Below, in pieces: positions 62,387 through 64,000 of a stretch of 64,000 bases of DNA. This DNA is from Cotesia glomerata (Eukaryota; Arthropoda; Insecta; Hymenoptera; Braconidae): contig NC_058167.1 in NCBI RefSeq assembly GCF_020080835.1, positions 2,356,659 to 2,420,658 of the forward strand, in the 5' to 3' direction. Positions within the stretch are counted from its first letter, which is position 1, and every line of letters starts with the position of its first letter. Position numbers and translations under genes: made by a program. The notes below the pieces were generated by a model. The model was not told the origin of the DNA. It saw only the letters and a list, made by a program, of their open reading frames with translations, and made no database searches.

Positions 62387-63122
62387 GCCGCACGGACACC
62401 ATCGCGGGAACAGTCAAGGAAGCTTCCTGTGGCCTTAAAACATTGAGATCTGAAGAAAACTCGATTTTCGCAAAACGGGGTAAAACCAATAACTTCCCGA
62501 ATTTAAAAAAATTTTCAATTTTTCTTAGCGTCTTAACGTCTTATGTAATTCTTGGAATCTTTCTACCCATAAATTTGTAGACATCAAGCCAGTTATAGGA
62601 CTTTAAAATTATTAGACAAAAATTTGAGGTACTCACTAACACACACCAAGTATTTTCAAAAATTTTTCTATCAATTCTTGAACTTGCAATAAAATTTCTT
62701 TCAATAATTGAAAATCATAACCGTTACTTGGTTTCTTTTATTTATTTTATACTTTTTTGGAAAAAAAATTTGTCCAAACTATATTAAGATATTTTCGACG
62801 AACGCTAAATTCATAAGAATTACTTTTCAGTTAGTGTGATTTACCTCAGAGAGTGTGTTTATCTTACTTATCTATTTCGACAGACATGGTCATATCAATT
62901 TATTATAAAGAAGTGTTCGAAAATTATAATAATAGCAATCGAAATTACCTAGAATGATAATCAGACAAAGCAAGATCTCCATCAGGCAGTTGATGTTCCC
63001 AATCGAGAATTGTATCGTGCATTTGTCCCCGACATGGCCTTTTACCGATTTGTTCCCGAGTGCACAACTTTGCCAAACTCTTTTTGCCCACGCTAGGAGT
63101 AGGCGAATCTCGAATGAATTGC
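11806..63122 (-). CDS. Sirt6: Sirtuin-6 homologue, NAD+-dependent protein deacylase (three 3' exons; 5' end outside window)
   Basis: SIRT6 proteins are nuclear, chromatin-bound NAD+-dependent deacylases and ADP-ribosyltransferases; they act on histone H3 and in DNA repair and metabolism. Three exons (62949-63122, 12130-12253, 11806-12063) encode about 184 residues: the second half of the zinc module, the C-terminal Rossmann part and the tail. All splice sites are GT-AG, and phases 2 and 0 join without a break. The product aligns along its length with the SIRT6 family, with CRGQMHDTILDWEHQLPDGD, ICLGTSLQIVPSANLPLLTK and GGRLVICNLQSTKH. The N-terminal NAD-binding and catalytic His region must lie to the right of the window. 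The intron between the first two exons is 50.7 kb and filled with transposons. No lesion is visible in the exons, so the gene looks functional. Identity is secure; the intron depends on a correct assembly. Confidence 0.92.
12130..12253 (-). CDS. Sirt6: Sirt6 penultimate exon
   Basis: The exon has 124 bases: one base completing a split Ser codon plus 41 codons. The acceptor is TGTATTACAG before C at 12253, and the donor after CAT at 12130 is GTCAGT. It encodes VADLSICLGTSLQI, then SANLPLL, then GGRLVICNLQSTKH. The GTSLQI loop and the NLQ.TKHD region contact NAD+ in the family. The intron to the last exon is only 66 bases, in strong contrast with the upstream intron. Confidence 0.93.
12427..13158. 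repeat. Diverged (CA)n-element left end and AT-rich intron sequence
   Basis: Bases 12427-12480 match the left end of the (CA)n family (ACGGTTGACCC, then TGCAAATTCCCGCTAG) with many changes, and the similarity soon fades. The rest is AT-rich intron with no gene. A short stretch near 13005-13120 resembles the start of the 545-bp tandem unit. Confidence 0.5.
13159..14164. repeat. 545-bp tandem repeat, unit 1 and most of unit 2
   Basis: GAC(G/A)TCATGCGAGAAGAG occurs at 13159 and at 13704, and the following 450 bases agree closely. Each unit has a GC-richer head (about 170 bases, with CGCTTGTTGCGCGCTCTC and AGGCGGAACGGGACAC) and an AT-rich tail. Unit 2 breaks at TTTTCAAATA (about 14164) where (TA)n begins, and its tail reappears at 61489. 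The small frames at 13157-13354 and 13710-13901 are the same head read twice and show no protein motif. Confidence 0.85.
14165..14252. repeat. (TA)n microsatellite, left edge of the insertion block
   Basis: An almost pure TA tract of about 88 bases between tandem unit 2 and the left inverted repeat of the first long-TIR transposon. Confidence 0.95.
15075..18388 (-). pseudogene. Multi-exon transposase-like gene with RNase H-type motifs (decayed)
   Basis: At least four exons can be read on the minus strand: 18388-17960; about 17897-17291 after acceptor CATTCAG; 17100 to about 16805, ending in a frameshift; and 15924-15075 after acceptor TTTGTTAG. Exon 2 has VVHWDGKML and CFDTTSSNTG; exon 3 has YLACRHHTSEL; exon 4 has FKAPGAFHHARW, VFIVIFYVKIWFTAP and KLKVVNDTAEREVAL. 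The acidic residues in HWDGK and CFDTT, plus CRHH..E, look like an RNase H-fold DDE(D) transposase, with a broadly hAT-like layout. I remember similar unnamed proteins in many animals but cannot assign a superfamily. Lesions: a stop after HHARW, a stop after HLW, the frameshift at about 16850, and a MITE inside the gene at 16073-16721. It lies between matching TIRs, which supports a role in moving this element. Confidence 0.7.
16073..16721. mobile_element. TA-flanked MITE built from a TTAATAAATATTTATTAAC motif
   Basis: The ends are CACTGATAAAAGGA at 16073 and TCCTTCTATCAGTG ending at 16721, each flanked by TA (16071-72 and 16722-23), as in Tc1/mariner-type MITEs. The interior repeats AATAAATATTTATTAACAG, itself nearly self-complementary, roughly ten times in both orientations. 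It interrupts the transposase-like gene after a short exon start at 16724-16740. The frame at 16129-16326 is repeat translation, not a gene. Confidence 0.75.
19509..19526. repeat. Short (TA)n between the two long-TIR transposons
   Basis: 18 bases of TA separate the CACCCTAA end of transposon 1 from the TTAGGGTG end of transposon 2. Confidence 0.95.
20150..20791 (+). pseudogene. Transposase-like gene, C-terminal exons only (transposon 2)
   Basis: Bases 20150-20242 read CIFIVLVYITAWYCAPSAIQ, homologous to VFIVIFYVKIWFTAPNAIN in transposon 1. A new exon after TTTTTCAG at about 20282 reads SNHLWYLSEQLICLSLFDNN, shifts frame near 20440, and continues through SELPTDFLNVHPDQW and LHVVNDTAERAVQLMEAYN to a stop at about 20791. 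The VVNDTAER block and its spacing match the protein at 15075-15524 although the DNA is well diverged. The N-terminal two thirds, with the presumed catalytic Asp residues, are absent, so this copy would depend on another for movement. Confidence 0.7.
21817..21895. repeat. (CA)n microsatellite, 5' side of R1-A
   Basis: About 79 bases of CA run straight into the truncated ORF2 of R1-A. The matching CA tract on the other side is at 29790-29805. Confidence 0.95.
21915..23797 (+). pseudogene. R1-A ORF2, endonuclease and RT up to the YADD box
   Basis: This ORF2 first half cuts target DNA and copies the element RNA onto it. The APE-type endonuclease takes about residues 1-215, with IAEPYKHL, GDFNAWAVDWGS and TASDHNAILWE, the last two holding catalytic Asp and His. 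RT follows, with NNKAPGLDGVP, SSYRPLCMLDTAGK, GFRKGRSTLDAINLV, ATLDIKNAFN, GGVPQGSVLGPLLW and YADDVAVV. The DWGS motif is typical of the R1 clade. The frame is open from the truncation to the insertion, so this part decayed little. The open frame runs on to 23903 only by reading into the inserted LINE. ORF1 and the first endonuclease residues are missing. The start at 21915 is only the first ATG after the truncation. Confidence 0.85.
23991..26870 (-). pseudogene. CR1/Jockey-like ORF2: endonuclease and reverse transcriptase, one frameshift
   Basis: The frame is open from about 26868, overlapping the ORF1 stop; the first ATG is not obvious, so the start is uncertain. Endonuclease motifs are YYQNVRGLKSKL, SETWL (catalytic Glu), VLGDFNFPH and a region ending DPYHPALTISL. 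RT motifs are KLPDKMSTGMDGIP, NYRPISIIPVFAKVLE, HGFLKGRSTVTNLL, ETDFSKAFDKVD and, after the frameshift, SNLGPLLFIIFIN and FFADDGKYY. The break at about 24925-24945 seems to be a loss of about 8 bases in the box that should read GVPQGS. The C-terminal part, with KVLYVSLVRLKLEYASVVWS, is intact to the stop at 23991. Total length is about 955 codons, normal for the group. Confidence 0.87.
26877..27872 (-). CDS. CR1/Jockey-like ORF1 protein: PHD-like finger, coiled coil, RRM-like domain
   Basis: The protein has 331 residues and an intact frame; ORF1 proteins of this type bind the element RNA and act as chaperones. Residues 19-60 hold a cysteine-rich finger (CRGCNSNIVT, CGKCLAPYHPGC, then a further CC near 62) of PHD-like type. 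Residues 70-150 form a predicted coiled coil (VDALQEKVQELSNKLEERL). Residues 160-255 look like the RRM-type fold (NVLVFGVHES, then PVNMHRLGKY and PLKIKFMSPNQADVYIQ). A basic tail (RTPRQREEQKATIAELRRR) closes it. It sits directly before ORF2 and overlaps its open frame. The start ATG at 27872 follows a long 5' UTR. Confidence 0.85.
   Translation of the reverse strand: MSKSPAFQLKSNSSTLTPKRCRGCNSNIVTSDPVSCGKCLAPYHPGCARNQTTLATGGYQKCCGVKKSYSLDDIRDIIRRENDELRKALNDDSSKVLDPVKNSVDALQEKVQELSNKLEERLTLVEIDNQNIHKRIDRACTQIDDNSASIKELKAELVSNNNIAESEILEEVEDGINRRNNVLVFGVHESKDNDFSIRDEADRTLINQLNSNLHVEFTPVNMHRLGKYSPALAQPRPLKIKFMSPNQADVYIQKVVEAKRMNALPPAFNRISISSDRTPRQREEQKATIAELRRRTAAGQTDLRIVTRNGRPIIVNRPPRMAPPTIPEVIN
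27873..28536 (-). promoter_or_regulatory. 5' UTR of the CR1/Jockey-like LINE with two tandem monomers
   Basis: A motif of the form GGTTATTc.aTa.TGCCACG.GG followed by tcTAAgCCGAT occurs at about 28098 and again at about 28312, inside longer similar stretches, so the 5' UTR contains two diverged monomers of about 215 bases. Internal promoters of LINEs lie in such regions; promoter function here is inferred. Confidence 0.5.
28537..29655 (+). pseudogene. R1-A ORF2, distal RT and C-terminal domain
   Basis: This continues the frame cut at 23797. It starts VIVAKHLDEINHMFG and runs through QKTEAVLITSRK, IRYLGVMLDARLNFKQQVEH and LTYGISIWADAL. An in-frame TGA at about 29047 replaces the Gly in the expected SGTLPLR. 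The frame then goes on through RWTHRLIP and HGEVNYYLTQMLSGHGCF to the C-terminal zinc-binding motif ECPSCSGVNEDAEHVFFECP (CCHC type), typical of R1-clade ORF2 and used in target RNA/DNA contacts. It ends with a basic tail, and a frame change appears to lengthen the end. Identity with copies B and C is very high. Confidence 0.85.
29790..29820. repeat. (CA)n and CATA tract, 3' side of R1-A
   Basis: It follows the A-tract of R1-A at once. With 21817-21895 it makes up the split CA target. Confidence 0.9.
30141..30225. repeat. (TA)n microsatellite
   Basis: A pure TA tract of about 85 bases joins transposon 2 to the truncated gag-MYND gene. Tyr-Ile repeat frames across it are artefacts. Confidence 0.95.
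30226..32018 (-). pseudogene. Ty3-like Gag remnant ending in a MYND-type zinc finger, truncated
   Basis: The N-terminal frame (32018-31275) is Ser/Thr/Pro-rich. It then reads WNLKFSGLGSARVESFLNRL, LLLSDVAKTWW and FRSELRRRFGEPS, the retrotransposon Gag capsid pattern. After a frameshift near 31317 it continues with LPLKDQLDFAYNGLRPKYHQ, a Lys/Asn/Ser-rich linker and a cysteine/histidine knuckle (NCFSTDHGWRSC, then FCFGCG). After another shift near 30570 comes an acidic stretch and, at 30346-30228, C-x2-C-x7-C-x2-C-x4-YC-x3-H-x4-DW-x2-H-x3-C, with the sequence YCSRKHQEADWPIHQWIC. That is a MYND finger in which one Cys is His. It is cut off by (TA)n three residues later. No protease or RT follows. 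Gag capsid is clear; whether the MYND finger belongs to the same protein is an inference. Confidence 0.7.
32269..32986 (+). mobile_element. (CA)n-bearing element, copy 4
   Basis: A compact full-length-looking copy of 0.72 kb, from TTAGGAAAACGGTTGACCCT and AACTTCCCGCTAC to CTAGCAGGAAGTTAA. An uninterrupted (CA)n tract lies at 32784-32828. It sits in the leader upstream of the gag gene. Confidence 0.8.
32987..33433. other. Unassigned sequence with a short TAGGGTGTC end and (TA)n
   Basis: No gene is visible in 32987-33350. At 33355 a fragment TAGGGTGTCTCAAAC resembles the ends of the long-TIR transposons and is followed by (TA)n at 33383-33433. It could be a remnant end of another such element. 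Confidence 0.4.
33434..34311 (+). mobile_element. (CA)n-bearing element, copy 5 (partial copy plus nearly complete copy)
   Basis: Bases 33434-33587 hold the right third of one copy (TCAGGGAAGCTTCCTATGAC, then TTAGTGGGAAGTTAA). A second copy from 33588 lacks the left end and runs through (CA)n at 34104-34154 to TTAGCGGGAAG at 34311. The head-to-tail layout matches the composite copy at 7684-9330. Confidence 0.75.
34312..38353 (-). other. Long non-coding leader or LTR region upstream of the gag gene, boundaries unresolved
   Basis: No coding sequence is convincing. The region alternates GC-richer blocks (34560-34740, 35380-35740, 36080-36230, 37440-38250) with AT-rich ones. About three diverged units of roughly 105 bases, each with a GCGGCGAAATAAACAA-like core, lie at 36610-36880. 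A (TA)n tract is at 36001-36070. The right edge has a near-palindrome GACATGGaaaatttttCCCATGTC at 38328-38352. On the minus strand TGTGACATGGG at 38353 could begin an LTR, but I found no matching CA end or second copy. The 60-127 codon frames here have no motifs. Confidence 0.35.
36001..36070. repeat. (TA)n microsatellite
   Basis: A TA tract of about 70 bases in the gag leader region. Confidence 0.95.
38361..38634 (+). repeat. Left TIR of the foldback element
   Basis: A 274-base inverted repeat partner of 60737-61010. Its inner half is GC-rich for this window (GGGGACGGACCGACCACGG) and includes CTACTGCCGGCTTCTCGAG. Confidence 0.88.
38820..42072 (+). repeat. About 90-bp tandem array, forward orientation
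   Basis: By eye there are roughly 36 diverged units. The consensus core is AAATAAGTAGCGAGGGTCAG, then a TAAGAGGCACTGGGCGGCTATGA-like centre, then TGAATTTTTATTTTTATTT and AATAATTAAAGTAATTTT. No unit has a usable reading frame, and the frames seen are short and inconsistent. Units differ from each other by perhaps 10-25 percent, so the array is not freshly amplified. Confidence 0.9.
42073..46946 (-). repeat. About 90-bp tandem array, reverse orientation, first part
   Basis: The same unit is reverse-complemented: TTCATTCATAGCCGCCCAGT, then GCCTCTAACTGACCCTCGCT and ACTTATTTTTCAATTAAAAA. The switch of orientation lies at about 42073 with no spacer or coding loop. By eye there are about 50 units, interrupted at 45181-45422 and ended by the (CA)n element at 46947. 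Confidence 0.9.
45181..45422. repeat. Non-array insert with a strong hairpin
   Basis: The 90-bp pattern stops for about 240 bases. Within it, CGCTTCGCTCTTTGAT (45309-45324) faces ATCGAAGAGCGAAGCG (45342-45357), a 16-bp stem with one mismatch, extended by A-run and T-run. It could be a small MITE or a captured terminator-like hairpin; I see no target duplication. Confidence 0.5.
47113..48047 (-). mobile_element. Unclassified insert with A-tail in the (CA)n tract
   Basis: On the minus strand the 0.93-kb insert ends in an A-tract (T-run 47113-47134) that abuts (CA)n, like the R1 copies, so it looks retrotransposed. Near both ends is a related sequence, GCTATTGCATAGCTT and CGCGGG at 47137-47161 and GCTATGCAATAGCTTT and CCGCGG at 48004-48028. 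Plus-strand MNKQSAFINEESHEKIVKEN at 47472 is a possible short coding start but matches nothing I know. A (CA)n/(TA)n patch lies at 47680-47710. Confidence 0.45.
48303..51195 (-). pseudogene. R1-B ORF2 (endonuclease, RT, zinc motif) with several lesions
   Basis: Endonuclease begins at about 51190 and reads LSEPYEHLAGQPWE and IVGDFNAWAVD; the Trp of DWGS is a stop (about 50810). The next part (50742-49645) has TASDHHAILWE, NNKAPGLDGIP and SYRPLCMLDTAGK, and stops after GFRKGR, where Ser is TAA. The piece from 49545 has lost about 35 codons between IKNAFN and RVLKYD relative to copies A and C, removing part of the RT palm. The YADD box reads YAND. A frameshift near 48745 precedes the C-terminal part with SGHGCFRTYLHRFKHDDSPE and CPSC...H...C. 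The protein would have been about 1,000 residues. Confidence 0.85.
51200..52534 (-). pseudogene. R1-B ORF1 (Gag-like) with two in-frame stops before the zinc knuckles
   Basis: ORF1 proteins of R1 bind element RNA. From the ATG at 52534, 353 codons are open: an N-terminal coiled-coil-like part (LERLEKLTSELNDFIQ), a long basic Lys/Arg/Pro-rich linker (SKKEKKKQAKEW) and the domain before the knuckles (DALIIRPF, IRPAYRGTQTASVRLPAAIV). A TAA at 51473 follows GKTG. The same frame then continues through IRIGWVNCR to the CCHC knuckles (CYKCWNFGHTTAQC; CIKCGQTGHQAAQC), with a second stop between them. The C-terminus overlaps the start of ORF2, as in copy C. Confidence 0.85.
52535..53038 (-). promoter_or_regulatory. 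R1-B 5' UTR
   Basis: About 500 bases of GC-richer leader lie between the (AC)n junction and the ORF1 ATG. It is present only in this copy. A promoter here is expected for an autonomous LINE but no motif can be pointed to. Confidence 0.5.
53039..53057. repeat. (GT)n between R1-B and R1-C
   Basis: 19 bases of GT are all that separates the 5' end of R1-B from the A-tract of R1-C. Confidence 0.95.
53323..56348 (-). pseudogene. R1-C ORF2: endonuclease, reverse transcriptase and CCHC motif, three lesions
   Basis: Length is about 1,008 codons, right for R1. The N-terminal 293 codons (56348-55467) read IVQLNLNHCEAAHDLL, LISEPYRHLSNQPWE, IVGDFNSWATDWGS and TASDHSAILWE. A TAG replaces the second Trp of HWW at about 55466, a frameshift follows near 55430, and a TGA replaces Trp before GRPYK near 55275. 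From 55251 the frame is open to the end: NNKAPGLDGIPNIALK, SYRPLCMLDTAGK, GFRKGRSTLDAIKLV, ALDIKNAFNSANWD, GGVPQGSVLGPLLW, YADDVAVVIVAKHLE, and the C-terminal ECPSCPGAAEDAEHVFFVCP. RT catalytic residues are present. Confidence 0.88.
56297..56683 (-). pseudogene. R1-C ORF1, C-terminal zinc-knuckle region
   Basis: Only the last part of the Gag-like protein is left, cut at the (CA)n tract. It reads AFRGTQTATVSLPAAAAQKL and then three knuckles: CFKCWHFGHFGSQC, CIRCGKEGHKIADC, and a third starting CVRC. It ends at 56297, so it overlaps the ORF2 ATG at 56348 by 52 bases in another frame. The overlap is typical of R1-clade elements and implies reinitiation or frameshifting for ORF2. Confidence 0.85.
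56684..56780. repeat. (GT)n microsatellite, 5' side of R1-C
   Basis: About 97 bases of GT with two early variants, inside (CA)n element copy 6. Confidence 0.95.
57419..59190 (-). repeat. About 90-bp tandem array, reverse orientation, second part
   Basis: The array broken at 46946 continues here with the same unit and orientation (ATTCATTAATGGCCGCCCAG). By eye there are about 19 units, then the solo LTR. Confidence 0.9.
59191..60199. mobile_element. Solo LTR, 1009 bp, with AATG target duplication
   Basis: The insert begins TGTTATGTCC and ends GGATATAACA, an inverted pair with TG...CA ends. AATG flanks it on both sides (59187-59190 and 60200-60203), and the 90-bp array resumes exactly. A 4-bp duplication suits a Ty3-like LTR retrotransposon; the internal part has been lost by recombination between LTRs. 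A possible AATAAA-free A/T-rich polyadenylation region lies near 59560-59650. The frame at 59701-60063 is not a gene that I can support. No other copy of this LTR is in the window. Confidence 0.88.
60200..60736 (-). repeat. About 90-bp tandem array, reverse orientation, last part
   Basis: About six units run up to the inner edge of the right TIR. Confidence 0.9.
60737..61010 (-). repeat. Right TIR of the foldback element
   Basis: The exact-length inverted partner of 38361-38634. The tandem array joins it directly, whereas on the left about 185 bases of unique sequence lie between TIR and array, so the right arm has a deletion or the left arm an addition. Confidence 0.88.
61018..61375. mobile_element. 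358-bp MITE with TTAGGATGTGCC ends, TA-flanked
   Basis: TTAGGATGTGCCAAAATGTA at the left is mirrored by TACATTTTGGCACACCCTAA at the right. The outer 55 bases or so pair well, and weaker inverted similarity continues inward (GGTATTTCC.. and GGAAATGC). It lies between the foldback element and a long (TA)n. The ends match the TTAGGGTG termini of the two long-TIR transposons, so it may be a non-autonomous relative. Confidence 0.8.
61376..61488. repeat. (TA)n-rich tract, right edge of the insertion block
   Basis: An imperfect TA tract with CATA and GCATA variants, followed by a short AATAATATTATGTAA repeat. It pairs with the tract at 14165-14252 as the other side of the original TA site. Confidence 0.9.
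61489..61784. repeat. Rest of tandem unit 2 and start of unit 3, with a 175-bp insert
   Basis: ATTATTTACAGTTTTTGAAA and ATCACGAACAATTAGTTAT match the tail of unit 1 (13610-13678). After a foreign stretch of about 175 bases (about 61560-61735, with TAGGTGCAA and TTCGCACCCTA near its ends, perhaps a small MITE), TAGAACAATATTCTAACTG and then GACTTCACGCGAGAAGAG (61763) follow: the start of a third unit. Confidence 0.8.
61785..62530 (+). mobile_element. (CA)n-bearing element, copy 7
   Basis: It lacks the usual left end and starts within the degenerate modules. It has a (CA)n tract at 62346-62382 and ends with the family right end (TCAAGGAAGCTTCCTGTGGC, then ATAACTTCCCG..TTCTTAGCG). Its body is closest to the second half of copy 1 (ATGGCAATGATACTCTTTAG in both). 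Confidence 0.75.
62531..62948. other. Sirt6 intron, 5' part without recognised repeats
   Basis: AT-rich sequence between the last repeat and the exon donor. No exon or RNA signal is visible. Confidence 0.5.
62949..63122 (-). CDS. Sirt6: Sirt6 exon upstream of the giant intron
   Basis: The exon has 174 bases: one base of a split codon, 57 codons, and two bases (AG) that complete a Ser codon with C at 12253. The acceptor is GATTTTTTAG before G at 63122; the donor after 62949 is GTAATT. It reads QFIRDSPTPSVGKKSLAKLC, then PCRGQMHDTILDWEHQLPDG and DLALSDYHS. The Cys in AKLCT and the Cys in PCRG correspond to the second pair of zinc ligands of the SIRT6 zinc module; RDTILDWE-type sequence is a signature of SIRT6/7. 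Plus-strand frame 62954-63145 is only its antisense shadow. Confidence 0.93.
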
Positions 63123-63712
63123 CTAAAAAATCGAATGATAATTAATTGTAAAAATCGTAATGTAGTATCGGATTTTATGGGATAGGATACTAAATATTTA
63201 TTAAATTGTAAGAATTAAGGAAATCACGGGGCAGTTAATTTCAGTGAGTATTTATTAAAAAAATTGACAGAGTTAAAAGACAGAGGTCTGTCATACATCG
63301 AATCCCGGAAAAAATAGACCGATATTCCGCAAACTACGATTTTCCGGGTCTATTTTTTCCGGTCTACTTTTTCAGATTACCCGTACATCAAAGGTAGTTA
63401 GGAACTGCCTGCTCGAGTACTATACAATTAGATCTTACTTACTACCTGGGTTTCTCACCCCCGCATCGGTCATACGTTTTTCTTACACTCTCGGTACTTG
63501 TAACGTACATTTTTGCCACGAGACAAATCTATACTTACGTTCTCACGTATACAAATATTTTCTAAAATATCTTAACTAAACATCTGTTATTTGAGAATTT
63601 TTTTTAATCCCTCTATTTACAACCGTTTCGAAATAGCAGATTTCACCCCTAGGGAGGGAAAGTAAGAAATGCCTCAGATCACATATTATAGTCAACCGAA
63701 ACGAAGCCAAGA
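63123..63712. other. Sirt6 upstream intron with a hairpin
   Basis: No further Sirt6 exon is visible. CCGGAAAAAATAGACC (about 63306-63321) and GGTCTATTTTTTCCGG (about 63347-63362) form a perfect 16-bp stem with a loop of about 25 bases, probably a small inverted-repeat element. Confidence 0.55.
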
Positions 63713-64000
63713 TATTTTCTTTCCCGCTTCACAGCATTATTTATATTTGTAAAAATACTTGCCGTAAGATGGACGGTGTGGCTTAATGTATATAGAATAA
63801 GCGAAAGGAAATTAAGTATATACTGGATAGCTCAAATGGTTGAGTAGCCGACATGTCTTTGGAAGGTTCTGGATTCGAATCCCAGTCCGAGCTATCTAAT
63901 AATTTTTTCACGCATATTCTATAAACTCACATTAAGATGATCCTCTCCACATTCCTTTCTCAATCCTTACCTACCAATATCCTGTTACGTGAATGTGGAA
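63713..64000 (+). repeat. tRNA-like repeat, reverse-oriented copy, runs off the window
   Basis: It begins with the same block as the terminal repeat of the copy at 3130-3511 (TTTCCCGCTTCACAGCATTA) and carries the cloverleaf at 63821-63892 with a perfect T-arm core (TTCGAAT, CCCAG). The shared flanking sequence continues to the window end (CCTGTTACGTGAATGTGGAA). Confidence 0.8.
63821..63892 (+). tRNA. tRNA-like sequence (probable pseudogene within a repeat)
   Basis: 72 bases align with the cloverleaf at 3309-3380. The anticodon loop is again CATGTCT, and the acceptor stem (TACTGGA against TCCGAGC) pairs worse, with a T-stem mismatch (CTGGA/CCCAG). It is a decayed member of the same repeat. 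Confidence 0.45.

Larger units (their letters stand above)
12254..62948 (-). other. Sirt6: 50.7-kb Sirt6 intron made of nested mobile elements
   Basis: The donor GTAATT follows the exon ending at 62949 and the acceptor TTACAG precedes the exon starting at 12253. Both exons are coding-intact and the split codon closes correctly (AG + C). Nearly everything between is repeats: three related TA-flanked inverted-repeat elements, a giant foldback element, three R1 copies, one CR1/Jockey-like LINE, a gag fragment, a solo LTR and several (CA)n elements. Without the 14165-61488 block the intron would be about 3.4 kb. Confidence 0.85.

Noticed and set aside
62954..63145. 63-codon plus-strand frame
   Set aside because: It is antisense to the Sirt6 exon, which has splice sites and homology on the other strand.
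1..64000. Bacterial features (operons, ribosome binding sites, IS elements, defence systems)
   Set aside because: Introns, poly(A)-tailed LINEs, microsatellites and a sirtuin-6 gene show animal nuclear DNA.

Overview
The window is animal nuclear DNA, most likely from an insect; a parasitoid wasp is a guess I cannot test here. It is very AT-rich and full of (TA)n and (CA)n tracts. The mobile elements are arthropod types: R1-clade and CR1/Jockey-like LINEs, a pogo remnant, Ty3-like gag and long-inverted-repeat DNA transposons. One unknown-length scaffold gap (exactly 100 N) lies at 8106-8205.

The only host gene I can support is a sirtuin-6 homologue on the minus strand. Its three 3'-most coding exons are at 62949-63122, 12130-12253 and 11806-12063; the 5' exons lie beyond the right edge. 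The first two join in frame across an intron of 50,695 bp (12254-62948), which is almost entirely nested mobile DNA. A 545-bp tandem repeat sits near the intron's 3' end. Its second unit starts at 13704, breaks at a (TA)n tract at about 14164, and resumes at about 61489. So about 47 kb (14165-61488) appears to have accumulated inside one TA microsatellite.

Inside that block, from left to right, are: a long-TIR DNA transposon (14253-19508) carrying a decayed multi-exon transposase; a related internally deleted one (19527-30140), interrupted by a (CA)n-bearing element, which holds an R1-clade LINE, which in turn holds a CR1/Jockey-like LINE; a truncated gag-like gene ending in a MYND-type zinc finger with its long leader (30226-38353); a giant foldback element (38361-61010) with 274-bp terminal inverted repeats and about 90-bp tandem repeats in two opposite orientations; and a 358-bp MITE with ends like the long-TIR transposons (61018-61375). 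The foldback element itself hosts another (CA)n element carrying two R1 LINEs in tandem, and a solo LTR.

Left of Sirt6 (1-11800) are a degenerate LINE split by a tRNA-like repeat, a 5'-truncated LINE, a pogo/Tigger remnant invaded by a second transposon, a TA-flanked MITE holding another (CA)n element, and an 830-bp palindromic element. No mobile element here looks intact. The biology on view is a chain of microsatellite-targeted insertions inside one host intron.
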